A stretch of DNA of 64,000 nt from contig JBFMFY010000003.1 in assembly GCA_040751955.1 (NCBI GenBank), forward strand, positions 1-64,000, written 5' to 3'. Each line of letters starts with the position of its first letter. The stretch's first letter is position 1. The notes beneath the pieces are model-generated. The model did no database searches. It was not told the DNA's origin and saw only the letters and a program-made list of their open reading frames with translations. This DNA comes from SpSt-333 sp040751955. Its GTDB lineage: Bacteria; Bacteroidota; Ignavibacteria; UBA10030; UBA8401. A program made the translations under genes and the position numbers. Of the stretch, positions 9,152 to 17,069 are shown piece after piece.

Positions 9152-10456
9152 TTAGGCTTTAAAAACCAATGGATTATTCACCGCGGATACAACATTTCGT
9201 GTATCGACAACGGGAATAGAAAGAGATGAATAATCGTAGGAAAAATACTCTTTGTGATTTGTTGAGATCAACAGAACGTCAAAATTATTGCTGATGGGAG
9301 TAGATTTTTTCCCTGTGTATTGAGCATGCTCGCGTGTCGGTGGAATAACGGGGATATGTGGATCATTGTATTCCACAATTGCGCCTTTTTTTTCCAATTT
9401 TTCCATCAGCACAAACGAAGGGGATTCACGCATATCATCCACATTCGGTTTATAGGCGAGCCCCAAAATCAATACTCTGGAACCTTTTAATGCTTTTCCT
9501 GATTCATTCAGCGCATCCATCACTCGCTGCACGACAAAATCCGGCATGGCGGTATTTATTTCGCCGGCAAGTTCAATGAATTTTGTCGCAACGCCAAATT
9601 CTCTTGCTTTCCAGGTCAAATAAAACGGATCAATCGGTATGCAATGGCCACCTAATCCAGGTCCGGGATAAAACGGCATATAGCCGAACGGCTTTGTCTT
9701 TGCCGCCTCGATCACTTCCCAGATGTCGATCCCCATTTTCATGAATGTCACTTTCAGTTCGTTTACCAGCGCAATGTTGACGGCACGGAAAATATTTTCC
9801 ATCAGCTTTGTTGCTTCCGCAACTTGGGTTGAAGAAACAGGAACAGTCCGTACGACAATCTGTGAATAGAGCAGACTTGCAACTTCCAGTCCCTCTTTTG
9901 ATGTTGCTCCAACAACTTTCGGAATAGTTTCTGTCGTGTACTGCCCGTTGTTCGGATCTTCACGTTCCGGCGAAAACGCACAGTAAAAATCCTTATCAAC
10001 TTTTAACCCGCTCCTTTCAAGAATTGGAACTACAACTTCCACTGTTGTGCCGGGGTACGTTGTTGATTCAAGTACAACAACCTGTCCCCTTTGTAAGTGC
10101 GGATAGATTGCTTCGCACGTCTTCACAATAAATTCCATCTCCGGTTCACGGTTTTTGTTCAGCGGGGTTGGAACTGCGATCAGGATGGCATCACATTCTT
10201 TGAGGCGCGAAAAATCAGCAGTAACATCAAAAAGGGTTGTGCTGACCGCGTTTGAAATTCGCTCGGAAGAAATATGTTTGATGTACGACGTGCCCGATTT
10301 CAGAAATTTTATTTTCTCACGATCAATATCGAACCCGATAGAGCTGAATCCTTTTTCAATAAAACAGAGACTCAACGGTAAGCCGACATACCCCAAACCG
10401 ATGACACCTACGATACATTGTTTATTTTCTATTTTGTCAACTAGTTGTTTTTTCAT
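9152..10456 (-). CDS. UDP-N-acetyl-hexosamine 6-dehydrogenase (WecC/WbpA family)
   Basis: A 434-residue nucleotide-sugar dehydrogenase. The N-terminal Rossmann domain has GVIGLGYVGLPLSL. SPEREDP and the central FKPF-type segment (AAKTKPFGYMPFYPGPG) are typical of the WbpA/WecC branch. GGHCIPIDP carries the catalytic cysteine used for the two-step oxidation of C6 to a carboxylate, and LGLAYKPNVDDMRESP opens the C-terminal UDP-binding domain. With the adjacent 2-epimerase the likely product is UDP-ManNAcA, though UDP-GlcNAcA from a WbpA-type activity is equally compatible. It is clearly distinct from the second dehydrogenase at 14356-15705. Confidence 0.92.
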   Translation of the reverse strand: MKKQLVDKIENKQCIVGVIGLGYVGLPLSLCFIEKGFSSIGFDIDREKIKFLKSGTSYIKHISSERISNAVSTTLFDVTADFSRLKECDAILIAVPTPLNKNREPEMEFIVKTCEAIYPHLQRGQVVVLESTTYPGTTVEVVVPILERSGLKVDKDFYCAFSPEREDPNNGQYTTETIPKVVGATSKEGLEVASLLYSQIVVRTVPVSSTQVAEATKLMENIFRAVNIALVNELKVTFMKMGIDIWEVIEAAKTKPFGYMPFYPGPGLGGHCIPIDPFYLTWKAREFGVATKFIELAGEINTAMPDFVVQRVMDALNESGKALKGSRVLILGLAYKPNVDDMRESPSFVLMEKLEKKGAIVEYNDPHIPVIPPTREHAQYTGKKSTPISNNFDVLLISTNHKEYFSYDYSSLSIPVVDTRNVVSAVNNPLVFKA

Positions 10457-10742
10457 ATATCCATTAACAATTAATTATAGTTGTTTTGAGAGCACTTGTA
10501 TTGCCAATACACTTGTAACGATACCCTTAATCAAATTCCCAACATTGGTGATTTCTGTTCAACATGTGGCATTTTTCATTATTTCTTTTTCGTGCAAAAC
10601 CTTGTGAAGGTCATGGATATTCGTTTCCAACTCTTCGTAGCGTTTCCTTGCACAGTGTATTACGTACTAACCGTCGAATAGACTCCACCTCTAACGGTTT
10701 TGCGTTGATAATCAATCACTAATTACCGAACACCAAACATCC
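10457..10742. other. Intergenic gap with simple-sequence filler
   Basis: This 286-base gap within the polysaccharide cluster holds no convincing gene. Both ends contain AT-rich stretches resembling recurrent extragenic filler (TTAACAATTAATTAT near 10465; ATAATCAATCACTAATTACC near 10708). On the minus strand two overlapping short frames between about 10575 and 10715 read as helical peptides. One reads ARKRYEELETNIHDLHK and the other SIRRLVRNTLCKETLRR. Neither has a start with a ribosome site, so a decayed gene fragment is possible but unproven. A promoter for the downstream wbpA-wecB-wzz part could lie here. Confidence 0.4.
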
Positions 10743-13169
10743 CTACAACTGTCTCGCCAAAACCATGATAGTCAACGCGCTCGCAGTAATTGCAAACAGA
10801 TCTCTAATGATCTGTCCGACGGTCTCTCCCTCTTTCTCAGGTGGGGGAACGGGTATCTTGGTTGCAACAATTGTAGAACCATCGTACACTTCGGTACTTC
10901 CTCTAAATAAACCTGTGCTGAATTTTTCCGCATTGCCGTTGGGATGCAACAGAATCACATGGTCAGCACTGTCTGTCAGTCCCCCCGCCCTCTCAATATA
11001 ATCCCAAATAGATTCCCCCTCCACAAAACCAAGCAGACCAGGGTTAAAAACCTGCCCCACCATGCGTACAGCATTCGGTTTCTTCGGAATAGATATAACG
11101 TCACCGGCATGTAGTATAATATCTTCTGTCGTCTTTGGAGCGTCTATAACATGCTGGAAGTCGATATTGACACGTTCACCGTTGCGAGTCAACCTGCCGC
11201 CACGAAGATAGGCAGCGGATGTAATCCCTCCAGAACGCCTAATCAGTTCGGAAAGATATTCGTTATGCGTGATCAATGCATACTCGCCCGGATAATTCAC
11301 TTCTCCGTCGATGGAGACCAGTTGCTGCGGCCGGAAGTTCGGATCGGAACGAACGAAGATCTGATCGCGGTGACGTAATTTAAGATCGTTGTTCCGCGCT
11401 TGTTCAAAATAGAGAAAACTGCTGATCGCAACAGTATCGCTCAGATCCGGAAGATGTGAAAATAGTATCGTTACAAGCGTGTCGCTTTTCTTCATCTTAT
11501 CGATCCGTGCAATCTCTGCCTGCAGTATCGATGCGTTTTCTGTGTACCCGCCGGCAAGCATCAGCAGATCAATCAGGGTCATATTTTTTGTTAAAGCATA
11601 CTTACCCGGATTTTTCACGCTGCCGCGGATCTCTACAAATTGATCGAGCAATTGTGCAATGCCAATGTTGTGAACGGTCACCTGATCTTTCCGCTTCAAT
11701 TCAATATTTTCATCCGATTTTTTATCAACAACCGATTGCAGATCGAACGGGATTGTGATTTTTGTTTTGTCATCGTCCAATGTCCGCGTCAACTCGCCGC
11801 GAAAAAGGTACGTCTCCGGACGGAGGCTATCTGCCTGTTCGATCAGATCCAGCAATCGCATACCGTGCGTCAGCTGGTACGTTCCCGGTTTATAGACAGA
11901 GCCGGAGATACTGACATAATTTTTCACTTCATCGAGCACTGAAAAGAAGGTGACCATATCGCCGTCAGCAAGCGTGTAATCCGAATTCTTCGCCACGATC
12001 TCGCGATAATTGATATCAATGTACCGGCGTTCCAATTCGTTCTTCACCCGTTCTTTCAGCGGAATAATCCGTTCTACCTGCACCCGTTCGAGGTACGATG
12101 TGGGGAGATTCCCGCCGGCATAGTCGATAAGTTTTTTCAGATTTTCGCCCGGCAGTAATTCATAGATTCCCGGTTTCCGTACTTCACCTCTGATAAAAAT
12201 TGAGTTCTTGCGAACAGGAACAAAAATAATGTCGTTATTTTGTACCCGAACATCGTTATTCTTTTCAGATCCGGTAAGATATGCGTAGAGATCGATTTTT
12301 GTCACGATCTTATTGTCGCGAATCAGACGTACCTCGCGGAGAGAACCGTTCACCGTGGGACCGCCGACGGCAAAGAGCGATGTAAAGATCGTCGCATAAC
12401 TGTTCACGGTATAGCCTCCAGGATTTTCCACTTCTCCCATGATGAAGACCCGTTTCGGACGGATCCTTGCCAAGGTAACGTCGAGCCAAACAGTCGGCGG
12501 GGATGCGGTCAATCCCTGAAATGACCTGGAGAGTTGTTTCACAAGTTTCTTTTGCACTTCATCGACAGTCATACCGGATACAACAACAGGACCTGCGGTC
12601 GGGATGAAAATGCGTCCTTCTTTATCCACACTTAACTCATTTTGTTGCTCAACCTGTCCCCACACACTCACTCTCAGCACATCTTCGGGACCGATGATGT
12701 ACCCGGGATCGACCGGACCGGCAGCGCTCGGTTCAAATGCAGCGGGTGTTGTCAGGAACACATCATAGCCGAAATAATGCAAACCCCGCTCGGTTTTAAC
12801 CGGCTTTTTAAGAATAGAGGGCAGTATCTCTTGCGATGAAAGTTGATCCAGCGAGGATGAAGTTCCCTGCGGTCCTGATTCGATGATAATCTGCGTTTGA
12901 GGTGCCGCACCGGCGGTCGTGGAATTTTTGAGAAACGATTGCAGATCGATCCCGTTCTCTTTTGCCCGTTTCTCCGCCTCTTCGCGGGTCATCCCGAGTT
13001 GTTTTATTTTGAGATCAATCTCTTCCGGGGACATCATCTGCAATTGCCGCTGCGCTTCCGCTTTTTGTTCGGATGTCAATTGCTGTGCAGACAGATTTGC
13101 GGTTGACAGGAAGAAGAATGCACCTGCAATGGCAAGCAGACTCTTCATCAAAAATTTTTGCATCATCAT
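10743..13169 (-). CDS. Polysaccharide export protein with six SLBB repeats (Wza-like)
   Basis: An outer-membrane/periplasmic capsule-export protein of about 808 residues. I start at the ATG ending at 13169, which has AGAAG 7 bases upstream; in-frame ATG/GTG codons up to 13193 are possible. A signal peptide (LLAIAGAFFFLSTANLSAQ) precedes a Gln/Glu-rich helical segment and a poly-export domain (GYIIGPEDVLRVSVWG). Six SLBB-type repeats follow, each marked by a G-x-V-x-x-PG core: MGEVENPGGY, IRGEVRKPGIY, ISGSVYKPGTY, IRGSVKNPGKY, IDGEVNYPGEY and MVGQVFNPGLL. The C-terminus ends in a hydrophobic helix (FAITASALTIMVLARQL). Classical Wza has far fewer SLBB repeats and is a lipoprotein. This one has no lipobox and resembles the long Bacteroidota-type exporters. 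It would form the export channel for the Wzx/Wzy glycan. Confidence 0.9.
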   Translation of the reverse strand: MMMQKFLMKSLLAIAGAFFFLSTANLSAQQLTSEQKAEAQRQLQMMSPEEIDLKIKQLGMTREEAEKRAKENGIDLQSFLKNSTTAGAAPQTQIIIESGPQGTSSSLDQLSSQEILPSILKKPVKTERGLHYFGYDVFLTTPAAFEPSAAGPVDPGYIIGPEDVLRVSVWGQVEQQNELSVDKEGRIFIPTAGPVVVSGMTVDEVQKKLVKQLSRSFQGLTASPPTVWLDVTLARIRPKRVFIMGEVENPGGYTVNSYATIFTSLFAVGGPTVNGSLREVRLIRDNKIVTKIDLYAYLTGSEKNNDVRVQNNDIIFVPVRKNSIFIRGEVRKPGIYELLPGENLKKLIDYAGGNLPTSYLERVQVERIIPLKERVKNELERRYIDINYREIVAKNSDYTLADGDMVTFFSVLDEVKNYVSISGSVYKPGTYQLTHGMRLLDLIEQADSLRPETYLFRGELTRTLDDDKTKITIPFDLQSVVDKKSDENIELKRKDQVTVHNIGIAQLLDQFVEIRGSVKNPGKYALTKNMTLIDLLMLAGGYTENASILQAEIARIDKMKKSDTLVTILFSHLPDLSDTVAISSFLYFEQARNNDLKLRHRDQIFVRSDPNFRPQQLVSIDGEVNYPGEYALITHNEYLSELIRRSGGITSAAYLRGGRLTRNGERVNIDFQHVIDAPKTTEDIILHAGDVISIPKKPNAVRMVGQVFNPGLLGFVEGESIWDYIERAGGLTDSADHVILLHPNGNAEKFSTGLFRGSTEVYDGSTIVATKIPVPPPEKEGETVGQIIRDLFAITASALTIMVLARQL

Positions 13170-13182
13170 ATTTTTTCTTCTC

Positions 13183-13420
13183 ATATTCATCACTATGTCT
13201 TATGTCTCTATGTGATCCATTTTCTGCCAACGCACAACCAGATTGTCACGTCCCGATGTAGTTCATCGGGACTCGCAATGATACTGTAATTTTTTTATGC
13301 CTCTGCGTCTTAGCGTCTCCGCGTTGATGCTTTTTATGTTTTCGTACTTTTTAGGATTGGTTTTTCACCCATTGCCGCGGACGATTTCTTCGGTCGCTAC
13401 GCTCCCTTAGAATGACAAAG
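13183..13420. repeat. Mosaic of recurrent extragenic elements
   Basis: The gap between the export gene and the decarboxylase gene is made of several simple or palindromic pieces. There is a perfect 9-bp hairpin at 13250-13272 (GTCCCGATG, loop TAGTT, CATCGGGAC), flanked by GATTGTCAC and GCAATGA. Next comes a CTCTGCGTCTTAGCGTCTC simple stretch near 13297. A GGTCGCTACGCTCCCTTAG element follows at about 13393, which on the minus strand reads CTAAGGGAGCGTAGCGACC. From memory, variants of these recur between genes in many bacterial genomes; I cannot verify copy number here. The hairpin could also act as a transcription attenuator for the operon. Confidence 0.6.
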
Positions 13421-13426
13421 TCACTT

Positions 13427-14359
13427 TTAAATCTTCATCTTGAAATATTCAATCGTCCGCTTCAATCCTTCTTTTCTGTTCACTGTCGGTTCCCATTGCA
13501 ATATCGTGCGCGCTTTGGTAATATCCGGTTGCCGTACTTTGGGATCGTCAGCAGGGAGATCTTTGAATATAATATTGCTTTTACTTTTTGTTAAGTCAAT
13601 GATCTCTTTCGCCAGCTGCAGCATCGATAATTCTTCGGGATTCCCGATATTCATCGGCATCACGTAGTCGGACATCATCAGTTTGTAGATACCGTCGATC
13701 AGGTCCGAAACGTAACAGACGCTTCGTGTCTGTGTGCCGTCACCGAATACCGTCACATCCTCGCCGCGCAACGCCTGGGAGACGAATGCAGGAATAGCAC
13801 GCCCGTCTTCAATGCGCATCCGTTCCCCGTAGGTATTAAAGATACGAACAATTCTCGTTTGTACACCATGGTAACGGTGATACGCCATTGTCATCGCTTC
13901 GGCAAATCTTTTTGCTTCATCGTACACGCCTCGTGGACCGACCGGATTCACATTCCCCCAGTACTCTTCCACCTGCGGATGGATCTCCGGATCGCCGTAG
14001 CATTCAGAGGTGGAAGCAAGAAAGAATCGCGCATTCTTTGCTTTTGCAAATCCGAGCGCCTTGTGCGTACCGAGCGAACCGACCTTCAATGTTTGGATCG
14101 GAAATTTCAAATAATCGATCGGGCTTGCCGGCGACGCAAAGTGCCAGATGTAGTGAACGTTCCCCGGAACATGGATGAAATTGGTAACGTCGTACTGAAC
14201 GAATGAAAAATTCTTATTCGAGAAGAGATGTTCGATGTTCTCTATACTGCCGGTGATGAGATTGTCGAGACAAACGACGGTATGTCCTTCGTTCAGCAGG
14301 CGCTCGCACAGATGAGAGCCTAAAAATCCTGCACCGCCGGTAACAACTGAGGTCCTCAT
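13427..14359 (-). CDS. UDP-glucuronate decarboxylase (UDP-xylose synthase)
   Basis: A 310-residue extended SDR. GGAGFLGSHLCERLL is the NAD-binding glycine motif and DNLITGS the conserved segment after the second strand. ASTSECYGDP supplies the catalytic Ser/Thr region, YDEAKRFAE the YxxxK pair, and RIFNTYGERMR the substrate loop. This pattern is that of UXS-type enzymes, which convert UDP-GlcA to UDP-Xyl with CO2 release via a 4-keto intermediate. The start overlaps the stop of the UDP-glucose dehydrogenase gene by four bases (ATGA), so substrate and product enzymes are made together. The product is probably UDP-xylose, or UDP-4-keto-pentose if the final reduction does not occur. Confidence 0.93.
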   Translation of the reverse strand: MRTSVVTGGAGFLGSHLCERLLNEGHTVVCLDNLITGSIENIEHLFSNKNFSFVQYDVTNFIHVPGNVHYIWHFASPASPIDYLKFPIQTLKVGSLGTHKALGFAKAKNARFFLASTSECYGDPEIHPQVEEYWGNVNPVGPRGVYDEAKRFAEAMTMAYHRYHGVQTRIVRIFNTYGERMRIEDGRAIPAFVSQALRGEDVTVFGDGTQTRSVCYVSDLIDGIYKLMMSDYVMPMNIGNPEELSMLQLAKEIIDLTKSKSNIIFKDLPADDPKVRQPDITKARTILQWEPTVNRKEGLKRTIEYFKMKI

Positions 14360-15705
14360 TGCTTGGCATCCTTTAGCGGAAGAACAGGTTTTCGGCCGAT
14401 ACTAAAGTACGTGAACTTCAGTTCCTTCATTTTCAGCGGATCAAAAATATTCCTGCCGTCAAAAATCACCGGTTGTTTTAGGTGAGACTGAATAATACTG
14501 AAGTCAGGATTACGGAATTCATTCCATTCGGTAAACACAAGCAGTGCATCTGCACCTCTCAATGCTCCATATTCATTTTCTGCATAGGTTATTGTTTCAC
14601 CGAGATAAAATTTTGCCGTATCTTTTGCTGCAGGATCATACGCACTCACCGTCGCACCGTGTTCCAATAATTTCTTAATGATAACAACCGAAGGAGCTTC
14701 TCTCATATCATCGGTATTCGGCTTGAATGCCAATCCCCACACGGCAAAATGTTTTCCTTTGATGTTGTTGTCGTAATACTTCAAAATCTTGTTGACCAGA
14801 ACCTCTTTCTGTTTTTTGTTCACCTGATCGACGACGGTCAGCAGTCGTATTTCAGATCCGTAATCAATCGAAGTCTTGATCAATGCATTTACATCTTTGG
14901 GGAAGCAGGAACCGCCGTACCCGATACCGGGGAAGAGGAATCGTTTCCCGATCCTGGAATCCGATCCCATCCCTTTGCGAATGAGATCGACATCTGCGCC
15001 GACATTTGTGCAAAAATTCGCTAGTTCGTTCATGTAGGTGATGCGCATCGCCAGGTATGCGTTTGCCGCATATTTCGTCACCTCCGCGCTCGCCGTGTCC
15101 ATTTCGATGATCGGATTCCCCTGCCGCACGAACGGCTCATATAATGCTTTCATTCGTTCGGCAGCATATTTTGTTTTCGTGCCGATCACGATCCTGTCCG
15201 GCTTCATAAAATCTTCGACGGCAAAACCTTCCCGCAGGAATTCCGGATTGGAGACGACATCGAAATTCTTAACATTGTGTTTTTTGATCGTATCAAAGAC
15301 CAATTTCGACGTTCCGACCGGCACGGTGCTTTTATTGATGATGATCTTTTGCTGCGCATCGCCGCCTGCAGATTCAAAGATCTTCCCGATCTCATCGGCA
15401 ACACCGAGGATATATTGAAGGTCGGCGGAACCATCTTCTCCCTGCGGAGTCGGCAGACAGAGAAAAATAAATTCGGATGATTGAACCGCAGACTTCAAAT
15501 CGCCGGTAAATTCAAGTCGCTTTTGCTGGATGTTCCGTTGAAAAAGAACTTCAAGACCCGGCTCGTAAATTGTGACTTCTTTGTTCTGCAGTTTTGAAAG
15601 TTTTTCGGGATTGTTGTCAACGCAAACAACATGGTTCCCGGTTTCTGCAAAACATGTTCCTGTAACTAAACCGACATATCCTGTTCCTACAATTGCAATT
15701 TTCAT
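14356..15705 (-). CDS. ugd: UDP-glucose 6-dehydrogenase
   Basis: A 449-residue nucleotide-sugar dehydrogenase oxidising UDP-glucose to UDP-glucuronate with two NAD+. Features seen are the N-terminal GTGYVGLVTGTCFAE and INKSTVPVGTS. VSNPEFLREG and PDRIVIG follow, and GYGGSCFPKDVNAL contains the catalytic cysteine. WGLAFKPNTDDMREAP opens the C-terminal domain. The length and the GGSCFPKD motif separate it from the hexosamine dehydrogenase further along. It overlaps the UDP-glucuronate decarboxylase gene by four bases, a pairing that channels UDP-Glc to UDP-Xyl. Confidence 0.95.
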   Translation of the reverse strand: MKIAIVGTGYVGLVTGTCFAETGNHVVCVDNNPEKLSKLQNKEVTIYEPGLEVLFQRNIQQKRLEFTGDLKSAVQSSEFIFLCLPTPQGEDGSADLQYILGVADEIGKIFESAGGDAQQKIIINKSTVPVGTSKLVFDTIKKHNVKNFDVVSNPEFLREGFAVEDFMKPDRIVIGTKTKYAAERMKALYEPFVRQGNPIIEMDTASAEVTKYAANAYLAMRITYMNELANFCTNVGADVDLIRKGMGSDSRIGKRFLFPGIGYGGSCFPKDVNALIKTSIDYGSEIRLLTVVDQVNKKQKEVLVNKILKYYDNNIKGKHFAVWGLAFKPNTDDMREAPSVVIIKKLLEHGATVSAYDPAAKDTAKFYLGETITYAENEYGALRGADALLVFTEWNEFRNPDFSIIQSHLKQPVIFDGRNIFDPLKMKELKFTYFSIGRKPVLPLKDAKQ

Positions 15706-15732
15706 GTAAAGTTTTTTTTCGTAGTAAGGTTT

Positions 15733-16899
15733 TTACTTCATTGAAACAGCAGCATCGATCGTTGCAACAACATATTCAATCTGTTCTCTCGTCAATTCCG
15801 GGAAGATCGGCAGCGCCAATGATTCTCTTGCGGCGGTATTCGCAGAGGGATAATCATTCCCCTGATCCAACGTGCGGAAACATTCCTGTTCATGGAACGG
15901 TACCGGGTAATATACATCATTCCCGATCCCTTTCTCCGTGATGAATTTCCTCACTTCGTCCCTGTGTTGCACGCGGATAATGAATTGATTGTAGATGTGA
16001 TAATTATGTACCCCGCTCCTTTCGTACACCGCCTCGGGAAGCAGTACCTTGTTCTTTGCATCAAATGTGACCACGCCCGGTTTTTCTGCCAATCCTTTTT
16101 TTACAAATAACTCGGTATAGAGTTTTGCATTCTCGCGTCGTTTTGCAGACCAACTGTCCAGATGAGGTAATTTCACCGACAGCACCGCCGCCTGCAGCGC
16201 ATCGATTCTGAAATTGCCGCCGATGTATTTGTGATAATATTTCGGGTTCATTCCGTGCACGCGGAGATATTTCATTTTCTCGGCGAGCTCCGGATCGTTC
16301 GTCGTTACTAGACCGCCATCGCCAAAGCAACCGAGATTCTTGCTGGGAAAAAACGAGAAGCATCCGATATGCCCGATCGTTCCGACCCTTCTCCCATCTT
16401 TATAATCGGCACCGATCGCCTGGGCGCCATCTTCGATAACATACAATGAATGGTCTTGCGCAATCTTCATGATCTCATCCATTGCCGCACTTTGTCCGTA
16501 CAGATGTACAGGGATGATCGCCTTGGTCCTGGAAGTTATTTTGAGAGGGATTTTTTGGGGATCGATATTATAGGATGTCAGGTCAATATCAACAAAGACT
16601 GGAATTGCATTCAATCGTGAAACGACACCGGCAGTGGCAAAAAAGGAATAGGTCGGAACGATCACTTCGTCCCCCGGTTGAATGCCGATCGCCATAAGTG
16701 CCAGAAGCAGCGCATCTGTTCCCGATGAAACCCCCAACGAATGCGTGCAACCGATGTATGCATTCATCGCCCGTTCCATCTTCTCCACTTCGGGTCCCAA
16801 AATAAAATATTGAGACTCAATCACCCCCTGAACAGCAGCATCCAACTCTTGTTTAATGTTTTTATACTGCAATTTTAAGTCTAAAAGCGGGACATTCAA
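15733..16899 (-). CDS. DegT/DnrJ/EryC1/StrS sugar aminotransferase
   Basis: A 388-residue PLP-dependent enzyme of the nucleotide-sugar aminotransferase family. The N-terminus VPLLDLKLQYKNIKQEL and the SSGTDALLLAL phosphate-binding segment are typical. EDGAQAIGADYKDG carries the aspartate that contacts the PLP ring nitrogen, and SFFPSKNLGCFGDGG contains the Schiff-base lysine. The family transfers an amino group, usually from glutamate, to a 3- or 4-keto nucleotide sugar. The sequence is most like the WbpE/3-amino branch, but position specificity is an inference. It is the first gene of the cluster in transcription order, directly downstream of the tRNA gene, so the operon promoter may lie in the short gap near 16900-16927 or upstream of the tRNA. 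Confidence 0.92.
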   Translation of the reverse strand: MNVPLLDLKLQYKNIKQELDAAVQGVIESQYFILGPEVEKMERAMNAYIGCTHSLGVSSGTDALLLALMAIGIQPGDEVIVPTYSFFATAGVVSRLNAIPVFVDIDLTSYNIDPQKIPLKITSRTKAIIPVHLYGQSAAMDEIMKIAQDHSLYVIEDGAQAIGADYKDGRRVGTIGHIGCFSFFPSKNLGCFGDGGLVTTNDPELAEKMKYLRVHGMNPKYYHKYIGGNFRIDALQAAVLSVKLPHLDSWSAKRRENAKLYTELFVKKGLAEKPGVVTFDAKNKVLLPEAVYERSGVHNYHIYNQFIIRVQHRDEVRKFITEKGIGNDVYYPVPFHEQECFRTLDQGNDYPSANTAARESLALPIFPELTREQIEYVVATIDAAVSMK

Positions 16900-16927
16900 T
16901 GACGCATTTCCTGAATAGTAAATAGTG

Positions 16928-17001
16928 TGGGCCCTGCCGGACTTGAACCAGCGACCCGCTGATTATGAGTCAGCTGCTCTAACCAACTGAGCTAAGGGCC
17001 C
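16928..17001 (-). tRNA. tRNA-Ile(CAT), lysidine type
   Basis: The minus strand folds into a complete cloverleaf of 74 bases. The acceptor stem is a perfect 7-bp pairing GGGCCCT/AGGGCCC, with discriminator A. The D arm is GCTC-AGTTGGTTA-GAGC. The anticodon stem is GCTGA/TCAGC with loop CTCATAA (anticodon CAT), and the T arm contains GGTTCAAGTCC. CCA is not encoded. The body, especially CTTAGCTCAG and GGTCGCTGGTTCAAGTCC, resembles E. coli ileX-type tRNA-Ile2 more than elongator tRNA-Met. I therefore call the isoleucine tRNA whose C34 is modified to lysidine; elongator Met remains the alternative. Confidence 0.9.
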
Positions 17002-17069
17002 TAAAACTTTGTGAATATAGTAAAAATTGACGAGTTGAACAAGGTATGGATACAAGGAAGTAGCCAACA

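Noticed and set aside
10575..10715. Possible small helical peptide gene in the 10457-10742 gap
   Set aside because: Two short overlapping frames without start or ribosome site; at most a decayed fragment.
16928..17001. Integration (att) site of a genomic island at the tRNA
   Set aside because: No integrase and no second copy of the tRNA 3' end was noticed near the polysaccharide locus.
16928..17001. Elongator tRNA-Met
   Set aside because: The anticodon CAT fits, but the D-arm and T-arm sequence is closer to the ileX-type tRNA-Ile2; kept as the alternative.
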